Shown here piece after piece: positions 7,434 through 15,832 of a DNA stretch of 64,000 bases (its first letter is position 1; every line of letters begins with the position of its first letter). The stretch spans positions 1,426,001-1,490,000 of the forward strand of contig NZ_CP061292.1 of the NCBI RefSeq assembly GCF_018687475.1. The letters run 5' to 3'. The notes under the pieces were generated by a model. It had not been told where the DNA came from, searched no databases, and saw only the letters and a program-made list of their open reading frames with translations. The DNA comes from Polynucleobacter sp. MWH-UH24A. GTDB taxonomy: Bacteria; Pseudomonadota; Gammaproteobacteria; Burkholderiales; Burkholderiaceae. The position numbers and the translations under genes were made by a program.

Positions 7434-8660
7434 TTACTTGAGTAAAGACAGAATCACATTTGGCATTTGGTTTGCCTGGGCAAGCATCGCAGTAGCCGCT
7501 TGCTGCATGATCTGTCCCTTTGTTAACCGTGCAGTCTCGGCAGCGAAGTCGGTATCAATAATTGCTGAACGGGTGGACTGTAAGTTCGTGGTGTACGCCT
7601 CTAAGTTTTCTGAGATGTAAGCGATGCGGTTAATCTGGGCGCCAAAGACTGAGCGTTTATCAGAAATCCAATCAATCGCATCGTCAAGGTATCCGGAGAG
7701 ATCTTTAAATGCGTTATCCCAAGTATTCACAGCGGTAGCGGAACTATTCGCCAACCACGCTGACTGGGCTGTATATAAAGACCCACCAGAGGTTAAAGTA
7801 TCGCCAATCACCGTCATTTTTGAATTAGCTATGCCGGTAGTACCGTAAGTCTTTACATCAATCGTATTAAACGTCGTTAGAGCTGAATTATCTGGACCCG
7901 ACTGGAAGGTGTACTCCTCGGAGGCGGAGCCTTCAGTATTCAAAGTTAGTGTTGCAAGATTTGTTTCTTGGTTAGCAATAGTAGCGGCTGTACCGCTACC
8001 ACCTGTAACGGTAATTTCTATGGCAAAGTCATTGAAGTAATAACTAGCAACGCTACTAGAAGTTACTTGTACTAGAGTAGCTGTATCTGTTGCTCCTCTA
8101 CCATTGCTAGCTATCAATTTTCCATTAGATGCCGAGAATGTGTAATCGCCTTCAACGGTTTTACTAGCAGTAATTGTAGCGCTTCCACCCGTAGTACCAG
8201 TTATATTAACAGAAGTAGTGCCTCCAGAACTAGCCACATCACTCGAAATCAAATTATTTCCATTAAAGCGGGTGCGAATCGCAGTGTTATTAATCTCATC
8301 GTTGAGTTGACGGAGTTCGTCCACTAAGTTACTACGCTGTTGCGACGATAGCGAACCATTAAAGCCTTGAACCGCCAAGGTCTTCATGCGCAAGAGCATA
8401 TCTTGGACAGTGCCTAAGGAGGAGTCGGCCGTCTGAATTAGGTTGGTCGCATCGGTGAGATTGCGAATTGATTGGTTAATGCCATTGATTTGCGATTGCA
8501 TGTTCTGCGAAATCGCTAAACCAGCTGCATCGTCTTTGGCAGCGTTAATCCGCAAACCCGAAGAAAGGCGTTGCACCGAGCCTGCGAGGGCATTTTGCGC
8601 ACCCGATAAGCTGTTTTGGGCGAGCAAAGAAGCCATATTGGTATTAATGACGGTCGGCAT
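7434..8660 (-). CDS. fliC: Flagellin, copy 1
   Basis: The 408-residue protein has standard flagellin ends: an N-terminal D0/D1 helix region (INTNMASLLAQNSLSGAQNA, then LSSGLRINAAKDDAAGLAIS) and a C-terminal D0 helix (TARLTKGQIMQQAATAMLAQ) ending LSLLK. The first 139 residues and the last roughly 165 are identical to copy 2. The middle (about 140-242), Gly/Thr/Ser-rich, is unrelated to copy 2. An AAGGAG Shine-Dalgarno precedes the ATG and a sigma-28-like promoter lies about 65 bases upstream. This is the structural subunit of the filament. Confidence 0.96.
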   Translation of the reverse strand: MPTVINTNMASLLAQNSLSGAQNALAGSVQRLSSGLRINAAKDDAAGLAISQNMQSQINGINQSIRNLTDATNLIQTADSSLGTVQDMLLRMKTLAVQGFNGSLSSQQRSNLVDELRQLNDEINNTAIRTRFNGNNLISSDVASSGGTTSVNITGTTGGSATITASKTVEGDYTFSASNGKLIASNGRGATDTATLVQVTSSSVASYYFNDFAIEITVTGGSGTAATIANQETNLATLTLNTEGSASEEYTFQSGPDNSALTTFNTIDVKTYGTTGIANSKMTVIGDTLTSGGSLYTAQSAWLANSSATAVNTWDNAFKDLSGYLDDAIDWISDKRSVFGAQINRIAYISENLEAYTTNLQSTRSAIIDTDFAAETARLTKGQIMQQAATAMLAQANQMPNVILSLLK

Positions 8661-8725
8661 ATTTAAGTACTCCTTTTACTTCAGGTTATTAATTAATTAG
8701 CCAAATCAATGGCTCTGTACTTCTA

Positions 8726-8753
8726 ATAACGGCAACACGGGGGAAAGTGTTTA
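8726..8753 (-). promoter_or_regulatory. Sigma-28 (FliA) promoter of fliC1
   Basis: On the minus strand a TAAA -35 core is followed after 16 bases by GCCGTTAT, close to the FliA -10 consensus GCCGATAA. It lies about 65 bases before the fliC1 ATG, and fliA is in the window. The spacing is one base longer than the enteric consensus, unless the -35 box is read as AAAC. Confidence 0.68.
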
Positions 8754-8791
8754 GGGGAATATGTCTTCTACCACTTCGAATGAATTGGTTC

Positions 8792-9205
8792 TCAAGCCCT
8801 CTGACTGACTAGAACGTTATTCATACGTTCAAAGTCCCGGGCGATCTTCAGAAGTTCTTCGGAGGGAAGCTGACGAATGAGTTCTCCGGTATCCGGATTG
8901 ACTACCCGTACCACGTGATAACCCGTTGTTTCGTCGATTGAAAAGTTAAGATTACGGCCCATCTTTTGCACAAAGGCCTGGATTTCTTTAGCGGCTTTCT
9001 CCACCACCTCCCGGGTTGGCTGGGCTGCCTCATTGACCCCTGAAGGTTTGATCACGGTACTGGCAACTTTTGCCACAATCTCCGAATCGGCAACAACGGG
9101 GGCAGGACTGGTGGGCGTTTGTGGTTGGGGCAAAGCACTGGGGTGCGCCATAGCGGGCGTTACCACAGCACTTGCTCCTACATTGATGTTATTAACTGCG
9201 CTCAT
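8792..9205 (-). CDS. flaG: FlaG family flagellar protein, copy 2
   Basis: The amino-acid sequence is identical to copy 1 (137 residues, same C-terminal FlaG domain). It lies between fliC2 upstream and fliC1 downstream on the minus strand. Its TGA stop comes from unique sequence at the edge of the duplication. Unlike copy 1 it is not followed by fliD and lacks the sigma-54 site, so it is functionally redundant with copy 1 unless the two are expressed differently. Confidence 0.9.
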   Translation of the reverse strand: MSAVNNINVGASAVVTPAMAHPSALPQPQTPTSPAPVVADSEIVAKVASTVIKPSGVNEAAQPTREVVEKAAKEIQAFVQKMGRNLNFSIDETTGYHVVRVVNPDTGELIRQLPSEELLKIARDFERMNNVLVSQRA

Positions 9206-9250
9206 CCCAAATACTCCCTAAACTCTGTTTCTTCTTCATCCTCTAGGCAA

Positions 9251-9268
9251 CTGGGGGATAACCCCCAG
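9251..9268 (-). terminator. Hairpin between fliC2 and flaG2
   Basis: This is the exact copy of the 7-base-pair CTGGGGG/CCCCCAG hairpin found behind fliC1. It again follows the flagellin stop codon and again lacks a T-run. It probably limits read-through into flaG2 or protects the 3' end of the fliC2 message. Confidence 0.6.
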
Positions 9269-9278
9269 CATGCTTAGC

Positions 9279-10538
9279 TTACTTGAGTAAAGACAGAATC
9301 ACATTTGGCATTTGGTTTGCCTGGGCAAGCATCGCAGTAGCCGCTTGCTGCATGATCTGTCCCTTTGTTAACCGTGCAGTCTCGGCAGCGAAGTCGGTAT
9401 CAATAATTGCTGAACGGGTGGACTGTAAGTTCGTGGTGTACGCCTCTAAGTTTTCTGAGATGTAAGCGATGCGGTTAATCTGGGCGCCAAAGACTGAGCG
9501 TTTATCAGAAATCCAATCAATCGCATCGTCAAGGTATCCGGAGAGATCTTTAAATGCGTTATCCCAAGTATTCACAGCGGTAGCGGAACTATTCGCCAAC
9601 CACGCTGACTGGGCTGTATATAAAGACCCACCAGAGGTTAAAGTATCGCCAATCACCGTCATTTTTGAATTAGCTATGCCGGTAGTACCGTAAGTCTTTA
9701 CATCAATCGTATTAAACGTCGTTAGAGCTGAATTATCTGGACCCGACTGGAAGGTGTACTCCTCGGAGGCGGAGCCTTGTAAAGTTAAAGTATCACCATC
9801 CAACCCAGTTATGAAATCCGCCACCATTGAACTTGTGTTTGTAATTGTTGCATTAATTGTTAAACCAAAATCAGAAAATACTGCATTTATAGTTTGACTT
9901 GAACTACTTGTCGAATTTATCGGGCTTGTTCTCGTTATTGAAGCAGTATCAATATTTCCAAAACGGTCTGTTATCGTTAATGTTGTTGCATTTACTGAAT
10001 CTAATGTATACAAACCTTCAAATTCTACATTATGTTGAGTGCTATTTTTGTCATAACTAACTGTAAATGTTGCACTCGTAAGACTTAATGTATTTGCTGA
10101 TGGAGTTGTTGCCACATCACTCACAATCAAGTTATTCCCGTTAAAGCGGGTGCGAATCGCAGTGTTATTAATCTCATCGTTGAGTTGACGGAGTTCGTCC
10201 ACTAAGTTACTACGCTGTTGCGACGATAGCGAACCATTAAAGCCTTGAACCGCCAAGGTCTTCATGCGCAAGAGCATATCTTGGACAGTGCCTAAGGAGG
10301 AGTCGGCCGTCTGAATTAGGTTGGTCGCATCGGTGAGATTGCGAATTGATTGGTTAATGCCATTGATTTGCGATTGCATGTTCTGCGAAATCGCTAAACC
10401 AGCTGCATCGTCTTTGGCAGCGTTAATCCGCAAACCCGAAGAAAGGCGTTGCACCGAGCCTGCGAGGGCATTTTGCGCACCCGATAAGCTGTTTTGGGCG
10501 AGCAAAGAAGCCATATTGGTATTAATGACGGTCGGCAT
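9279..10538 (-). CDS. fliC: Flagellin, copy 2
   Basis: The 419-residue flagellin has N- and C-terminal regions identical to copy 1. The centre (about 140-253) is different: Thr/Ser/Asn-rich and more AT-rich at the DNA level, eleven residues longer. The two proteins would therefore share the filament core and export signals but show different surfaces. It has the same AAGGAG ribosome site and upstream sigma-28-like box as copy 1. It is the first flagellin gene of the minus-strand block and is divergent from the 871-residue flagellin-like gene. Confidence 0.96.
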   Translation of the reverse strand: MPTVINTNMASLLAQNSLSGAQNALAGSVQRLSSGLRINAAKDDAAGLAISQNMQSQINGINQSIRNLTDATNLIQTADSSLGTVQDMLLRMKTLAVQGFNGSLSSQQRSNLVDELRQLNDEINNTAIRTRFNGNNLIVSDVATTPSANTLSLTSATFTVSYDKNSTQHNVEFEGLYTLDSVNATTLTITDRFGNIDTASITRTSPINSTSSSSQTINAVFSDFGLTINATITNTSSMVADFITGLDGDTLTLQGSASEEYTFQSGPDNSALTTFNTIDVKTYGTTGIANSKMTVIGDTLTSGGSLYTAQSAWLANSSATAVNTWDNAFKDLSGYLDDAIDWISDKRSVFGAQINRIAYISENLEAYTTNLQSTRSAIIDTDFAAETARLTKGQIMQQAATAMLAQANQMPNVILSLLK

Positions 10539-10603
10539 ATTTAAGTACTCCTTTTACTTCAGGTTATTAATTAATTAGCCAAATCAATGGCTCTGTACTT
10601 CTA

Positions 10604-10631
10604 ATAACGGCAACACGGGGGAAAGTGTTTA
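10604..10631 (-). promoter_or_regulatory. Sigma-28 (FliA) promoter of fliC2
   Basis: This duplicates the fliC1 promoter: a TAAA core, 16 bases, then GCCGTTAT on the minus strand, about 65 bases before the ATG. Both flagellin genes thus have the same core promoter. Sequence further upstream differs, because the duplication ends at 10636. Confidence 0.68.
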
Positions 10632-10775
10632 GGGGAGATTAGGAATTTTTTATTAATCTTGATGGGATTAACTTAAACCATTGATTTATATAGATATTTA
10701 TTTACCTATCTTTAGTAAACACACTTATTGGCAATATCTACTTGTTAGATAAATGGGCTTATTTCGGAGATTTCT

Positions 10776-10802
10776 TAACAAATGCAAAAAATTAGCCGTA
10801 AA
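10776..10802 (+). promoter_or_regulatory. Sigma-28-like promoter of the large flagellin gene
   Basis: A TAAC box is followed after 15 bases by GCCGTAAA, resembling the FliA -35 and -10 elements with consensus spacing. It lies about 30 bases before the ATG at 10832, in the 293-base divergent gap between fliC2 and the large flagellin gene. The -35 box is a weaker match than the -10 box. The rest of this gap is AT-rich and shows nothing else I can name. Confidence 0.5.
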
Positions 10803-10831
10803 ACTAATACTTAGATTAAATTTTTTCCCAA

Positions 10832-13447
10832 ATGTCCACGATTAACAGTACAAACGCCACTAATTCTCTTACGGCTCAGCAAAATCTAATAGAGGCGCAA
10901 AAGGCTCTGACTGAAACGATTGTTCACCTATCGACTGGGAAAAGAGTAAATAGGGCTCAGGATGATGCTGCGTCATTGGCCATTTCCCAGAATATGGTTA
11001 ACCAGATTCAAACAATGAATCAATCCGTCAAAAATTTAAATGATGCGACTAATTTGATGCAAATTGCTGATACTGGCATCGCTTCTCTTCAGAGTATGTT
11101 TTTGCGGATAGGGCAATTAGCTATTCAGGGTCGCAATGATGGTCTTAGTAGTAACCAGAAAATTAATATCGTTTCGGAGTTGTCGTCCCTAAACCAAGAA
11201 ATCAATAATGTGATTGATCGAACCCAAATGAATGGTCACGGCCTACTCACAAATTATGGGGTTCTAAACAGTAATTCTGGGCTTCAGGCTAATGTGACTA
11301 ACGTGGGAACCCTAGATGATACTTATGCATCGGTTATCGATGTGTCCGGTGCTCGTCCAGGGGTTTATAAGTTTTCAAATACTGGTGCCAGTCTAACAAT
11401 GACTAAAACCGATTACAACGATAATACCCTTGGGACCCAAACCTTAGCTGTTGCTACGCCAACTGGTGCAAAGGATACGAATTTTGATCAATCGCTTAAC
11501 TTTAGTGAGTTTGGCATTTCCATTACCCTTCGAAGCCGAACGAAACCCAATAACGTAAACAATTTAACAGATAGCGGGGAAGAGATTGCTCAGAAACTTA
11601 GCAATATTTTCAAACCTATTATTGTTGATGAGTTAATCAAATTGAACTTTGGGGTCGGTATCAATAATAATGAATTGATTTCATTTCGGCCAATTAACCT
11701 CACAACGATTGCCAGACCCGATATTGAACTTGATCCGGCTTCCATGAATCAAAACGGGATCAGTAACACTAACTCGAGCATCATACAAGTTTTGCCCTCG
11801 CCGGCCACTGCAAAGGGTACTTATGTAATTTCAACTACCCAGACAGCAGCGGCGACAGAGTTTGAGCTTGTTGGATTTACAAATACAGGCGCATCGGGCT
11901 CGCTTACCGTTAACAATAGTATTGGAATAAATTCTAATTTTTCCTTAAGGGTTGGAAGTAATTCGTATGACAAAGCGAGCGGCATTGGGTTAAGGGCTGG
12001 GTTAAATTCCACATACTCTAACAACCCAATTGTTTCCGATTCAGAGCTCGTTTCAATCGATACATTTACAAATTGGATTAATAGCTTAAATGACCAAAAT
12101 ATTTCTGCACGTCTCTATCAACGGACCACGGGGGACTATTCGGTCAAGATTAATGGTGGGGCTTTAGGCGAAGCCAACGCCGTATCATTTTCAAACCTTA
12201 ATCTTGCAGTTGGTATCGATACTTATCCAACCACAACTAAGATTTATGGAAATGTGAGCCTAGCTGCAGATGGCAAGTTGACTACAAGCTTTCCAAATTA
12301 TCAAAGCGGTGCTGTTGATCCCTCAAATATTAACTCAGCAATTCAAACTTCTGCCGTGAGTTTTGGAGGGTATGAGGGAAATAATTATGACTACCTACAA
12401 TTGAGCGCAGGTTCATATTCATCTCTGCCAACTTACAATGATGGAATTTCTACTGTAAATGGAATATTAATTAATCGAGAATTAGGTCCCACACCTAGCT
12501 ATCCATTTGCAACCGAAACTTACGATCCTCGTTATGATCCAACAAGTCCAAAATATATTAATGTCTATGTTAATCAACCTCCAGCTCCACTAGCAACATC
12601 CAATTGGTATGCTACCCATTGGGATAAAAACTACACTTACGATTACGACGCGCGTTATGACCCTACAGCAGATCATCGCGTAACGATTACCGATGGATTT
12701 GGCAACACAATTCCAAATCCAAATTACATTGTTAACCTCGGAACACGTGATCAGCCACTCAATTCCTCCTATGAGCGCGATACCTCAACCTATCCTTATG
12801 ATAGAACGCTATGGGATCAAACTTTTACATCCAACACCTACTTACTTAATTCGGTTATTGGCATTGATCCTGCTCGGGATGCAAAGTTGAGCATTTCGTT
12901 TAATGGTGGGGCTGCTCGTTCGATCACATATGACATAAACGTCTTCACGGATGTGACCACGGGTCTACAAATTAATTTGACACCGGGTCGTCAACCCTGG
13001 GATGGCTCCGCGTCTGCCACGATTGTCGTTGGTGATCCACAGCCCGCCCTTCCACGTAACAATTCCAACTTAGTGGCGGTCGATCGAAAGATTGTTGAAA
13101 TGAGTAGTTTTACTTCAAGTAATTCGCGCTCCGAATGGAATGCTGCATTTGATTATCTGCAAGACCAAGCTTATAAAGCGCTTGATTATTTATCCTATGA
13201 GCGCGGTATTGTTGGCGCCCAAATGAATCGGGTTGACTTCATTAACACCAACCTACGCTCCCAAAGCATCAATACCGAGAAATCCAAATCGGATTTAGTC
13301 GATACTGATGTTGCAGCAGAATCAGCTCGCTTCATTCAAAAACAAGCCCACCTCGAGGTTTCCACTCGGATGGTCAAAGAGGCGAATTCATTAGTGAACC
13401 CCATTAAGGTGTTAATGCGGCTTTGGGACGACATTAAGTTGAAATAA
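10832..13447 (+). CDS. Very large flagellin-like protein with 600-residue insert
   Basis: The 871-residue protein begins with a clear flagellin N-terminal domain (about 1-145, including LSTGKRVNRAQDDAASLAIS) and ends with a flagellin C-terminal domain (about 770-865, including VDTDVAAESARF). Between them lie about 620 residues rich in Asn, Thr, Ser and Tyr, with several Tyr/Asp/Pro-rich segments such as YDPRYDPTSPKY. It ends LMRLWDDIKLK, not the usual LLK or LLR. It may be a minor filament subunit, a giant surface-decorated flagellin or a filament-associated adhesin. No clear Shine-Dalgarno precedes the ATG. A hook-filament junction protein (FlgL) is less likely given the length and the fliC-like N-terminus. 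Confidence 0.82.
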   Translation: MSTINSTNATNSLTAQQNLIEAQKALTETIVHLSTGKRVNRAQDDAASLAISQNMVNQIQTMNQSVKNLNDATNLMQIADTGIASLQSMFLRIGQLAIQGRNDGLSSNQKINIVSELSSLNQEINNVIDRTQMNGHGLLTNYGVLNSNSGLQANVTNVGTLDDTYASVIDVSGARPGVYKFSNTGASLTMTKTDYNDNTLGTQTLAVATPTGAKDTNFDQSLNFSEFGISITLRSRTKPNNVNNLTDSGEEIAQKLSNIFKPIIVDELIKLNFGVGINNNELISFRPINLTTIARPDIELDPASMNQNGISNTNSSIIQVLPSPATAKGTYVISTTQTAAATEFELVGFTNTGASGSLTVNNSIGINSNFSLRVGSNSYDKASGIGLRAGLNSTYSNNPIVSDSELVSIDTFTNWINSLNDQNISARLYQRTTGDYSVKINGGALGEANAVSFSNLNLAVGIDTYPTTTKIYGNVSLAADGKLTTSFPNYQSGAVDPSNINSAIQTSAVSFGGYEGNNYDYLQLSAGSYSSLPTYNDGISTVNGILINRELGPTPSYPFATETYDPRYDPTSPKYINVYVNQPPAPLATSNWYATHWDKNYTYDYDARYDPTADHRVTITDGFGNTIPNPNYIVNLGTRDQPLNSSYERDTSTYPYDRTLWDQTFTSNTYLLNSVIGIDPARDAKLSISFNGGAARSITYDINVFTDVTTGLQINLTPGRQPWDGSASATIVVGDPQPALPRNNSNLVAVDRKIVEMSSFTSSNSRSEWNAAFDYLQDQAYKALDYLSYERGIVGAQMNRVDFINTNLRSQSINTEKSKSDLVDTDVAAESARFIQKQAHLEVSTRMVKEANSLVNPIKVLMRLWDDIKLK

Positions 13448-13516
13448 TTTGCTGTAGACGTTTTTAAGATGACGGGAGATGGTAAGTCATCTATTAATTG
13501 GCTTTAAGACTGAGGA

Positions 13517-13533
13517 CTTCCTAACCTAGGAAG
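13517..13533 (+). terminator. Probable terminator after the large flagellin gene
   Basis: A 7-base-pair stem (CTTCCTA with TAGGAAG, loop ACC) followed by GCTTTTCC lies 70 bases downstream of the large flagellin gene. The T-run is short, so the call is tentative. The remainder of the 271-base gap to flhA is AT-rich, and I see no strong promoter consensus or gene in it. Confidence 0.45.
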
Positions 13534-13718
13534 GCTTTTCCTTAGCAATTTCCCTAAGAAAATCGGTATCTTATCGGCAAATATTGCCTAAATTGTTTAC
13601 ATTTTTTCCTCATATGGGTATATTTAGGGCAAATTTTGCATTTATTGGCAGATTTAGTACTTTTTTTGTTTTTTGAGGGGTCTTATTTGCGTAATTTAAG
13701 GGTTAATACCTATCATTT

Positions 13719-15809
13719 ATGAATATCTTAGGTATAGAAACAGCCAAACTACCTAGTCCATCTGCCCAGGGCGCTATACCTGTCCTTGTTTTACTCGTTT
13801 TAATCATGATGCTGGTGCCATTACCAGCCGTGATGCTCGATGTGCTCTTTACCTTCAACATCGCCTTATCGATCATCGTTTTATTTACTGCCATCAATAT
13901 CAAATCCTTTAAGGATTTTGTGGCGTTTCCCACGGTTTTATTGCTCACCACCCTCTTACGACTTTCTCTCAATGTGGCTTCCACCCGGGTGGTGCTTTCC
14001 GAAGGCTATCAAGGCACCGATGCAGCGGGTAAGGTGATTGAGGCGTTTGGGGTGTTCTTAATTAGCGGTAACTTTGCGGTCGGTATCGTGATCTTTATTG
14101 TGATCACCATCATTAACTTTGTGGTGATCACCAAAGGCTCAGGACGTGTCGCTGAAGTCTCAGCCCGCTTTGCCTTGGACTCAATGCCCGGTAAGCAGAT
14201 GGCAATTGATGCGGATTTAAATGCCGGCATCATTCAGCAAAGTGAAGCGAAGGCGCGGCGCGCTGAAGTTGCGCAAGAAGCCGACTTCTTTGGCTCCATG
14301 GATGGTGCGTCCAAATTTGTGCGCGGCGATGCCATTGCCGGGATCATGATTTTGGTCATCAACTTAGTCGGCGGTTTATTGGTTGGCGTACTCCAACACG
14401 ACATGTCATTTAGCAAAGCGCTCGCCACCTATGGAGCGCTGACCATCGGTGATGGTCTAGTAGCACAAATTCCGGCGCTCATCATTTCCACGGCTGCTGG
14501 TATTTTGGTGACCCGCGTTGCAACCGAAGATGATTTCTCGGGCCAGGTATCCAAGCAGTTCCAGGCCAATAGCAATGCCCTAGCGGTAGTCGCTGGAGTT
14601 TTTGGGGTCTTGGGTGTGATTCCTGGGATGCCCCACTTTATCTTTATTACCTTTGCCGTTCTGTTTGGGGGCTTGTCTTATTTAGCGCACCAAAGAACTG
14701 TCAAGCGCGAAGAGGAGGCTGCGGTGGCGGCGCGCGCCGCACCGGTTCGTGAAGAGTTGGAATGGAAAGATGTGCCCATCGTTGAGCCTCTGTGCTTGGA
14801 GTTGGCCTATCGCTTAATACCGCTAGTTGATCGGGGTGATGAGAGCGATCTCATTAAACGCATCAAAGCGATTCGTCGCAAGTTCGTAACCGAGGTTGGG
14901 TTCTTAATTCCGTCGGTGCATATTCGGGATAACTTGCAACTGCCCGCTGAGAACTATCGCGTCTTGCTTTATGGAGCCGAGATTGGTCGCGGCCAATGCT
15001 TACCCGATCGCCTCTTAGCAATTCAACCGAGTGGTGCCGAAGTCATTAATGGCATTGCTGTGAAAGATCCAACCTTTGGGATGCCCGCGGTATGGATTGA
15101 GCGCTCCCAACGCGATGATGCGATAACCAAAGGTTGCACCGTGGTCGAGCCTGCGGTGGTACTAGCAACGCACTTAGATCATTTAATCCGCCAACACGCA
15201 AGCGAATTACTCGGTCGCCAAGAGACCCAGGATTTGTTGGATCACTTTAAGTTGAGCTACCCCAAATTGGTTGAGGATGTGATTCCAAAGGTGGTGAGTG
15301 TGGCCACCCTCCAGCGGATTTTGCAAATGCTCCTGGATGAGAACGTCCCCATTAAAGATTTGCGCACCATCATCGAGGTTGCGAGCGAGCACCCTGATAA
15401 GTTGTCCAACCCCATCGATGTCATGCCCTTCATTCGCTATGCCCTGCGCCGCACCATCGTGCAAGAGACTTTAGGTGAAGGCCCCAACTACCAGGTCTTG
15501 GGGATTCAGCCGGAATTTGAACGCCTCATTGAGCAATCGATTGGCGCTGGTGCAATCGCTCCGGATGGTGTGATTGAGCCCTCCTTGGCCCGTCTTTTTG
15601 GAGAGGAAGTAATTAAGGGCGTGCAAGAAATGGAAGCCAATAATTTACCGCCAGTGATTGTGAGTGGCACCCGTACCCGCATGACCTTTGCCAAGATTGC
15701 CAAGCGGGTTTGCCCGCAAGCCATCGTCCTGGCACTGGGCGAACTCCCCCCCAGCGCGAATCTGAGCTTTTACCGAGTAATATGTAGTCAGGCAGGCCAA
15801 ACCAACTAA
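13719..15809 (+). CDS. flhA: Flagellar biosynthesis protein FlhA
   Basis: The 696-residue protein has the FlhA layout: an N-terminal half with about eight membrane helices starting near residue 20, the conserved FHIPEP-family cytoplasmic loop (about 130-210, with GKQMAIDADLNAGII), and a soluble C-terminal domain from about 350 that forms the export gate ring. Length is normal. It is followed by flhF after 23 bases, the usual order; flhB, which often precedes flhA, is not here. Confidence 0.96.
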   Translation: MNILGIETAKLPSPSAQGAIPVLVLLVLIMMLVPLPAVMLDVLFTFNIALSIIVLFTAINIKSFKDFVAFPTVLLLTTLLRLSLNVASTRVVLSEGYQGTDAAGKVIEAFGVFLISGNFAVGIVIFIVITIINFVVITKGSGRVAEVSARFALDSMPGKQMAIDADLNAGIIQQSEAKARRAEVAQEADFFGSMDGASKFVRGDAIAGIMILVINLVGGLLVGVLQHDMSFSKALATYGALTIGDGLVAQIPALIISTAAGILVTRVATEDDFSGQVSKQFQANSNALAVVAGVFGVLGVIPGMPHFIFITFAVLFGGLSYLAHQRTVKREEEAAVAARAAPVREELEWKDVPIVEPLCLELAYRLIPLVDRGDESDLIKRIKAIRRKFVTEVGFLIPSVHIRDNLQLPAENYRVLLYGAEIGRGQCLPDRLLAIQPSGAEVINGIAVKDPTFGMPAVWIERSQRDDAITKGCTVVEPAVVLATHLDHLIRQHASELLGRQETQDLLDHFKLSYPKLVEDVIPKVVSVATLQRILQMLLDENVPIKDLRTIIEVASEHPDKLSNPIDVMPFIRYALRRTIVQETLGEGPNYQVLGIQPEFERLIEQSIGAGAIAPDGVIEPSLARLFGEEVIKGVQEMEANNLPPVIVSGTRTRMTFAKIAKRVCPQAIVLALGELPPSANLSFYRVICSQAGQTN

Positions 15810-15832
15810 AATCCCTGTATAACGGAGTACAT

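Larger units (their letters stand above)
6949..8758. repeat. Tandem duplication unit 1 (flaG1-fliC1)
   Basis: This 1810-base unit covers flaG1, fliC1 and the fliC promoter region. It is repeated at 8794-10636. The two units match over 6949-7933 (against 8794-9778) and over 8263-8758 (against 10141-10636). I saw no mismatch in the stretches compared by eye. The intervening 7934-8262 is unrelated to the corresponding part of unit 2. Only 35 bases of unique sequence separate the units. Confidence 0.92.
8794..10636. repeat. Tandem duplication unit 2 (flaG2-fliC2)
   Basis: This is the second unit of the flaG-fliC duplication, 1843 bases long. It is 33 bases longer than unit 1 because its central flagellin segment (9779-10140) is 362 bases against 329 in unit 1. 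Beyond 10636 the sequence departs from unit 1. The sharp edges of identity on both sides of the variable segment suggest recent duplication followed by gene conversion of the flanks or replacement of the centre. Confidence 0.92.

Noticed and set aside
13560..13680. GG...GC patterns upstream of flhA as sigma-54 promoters
   Set aside because: The candidate pairs are eight or nine bases apart; none has the required spacing of ten.
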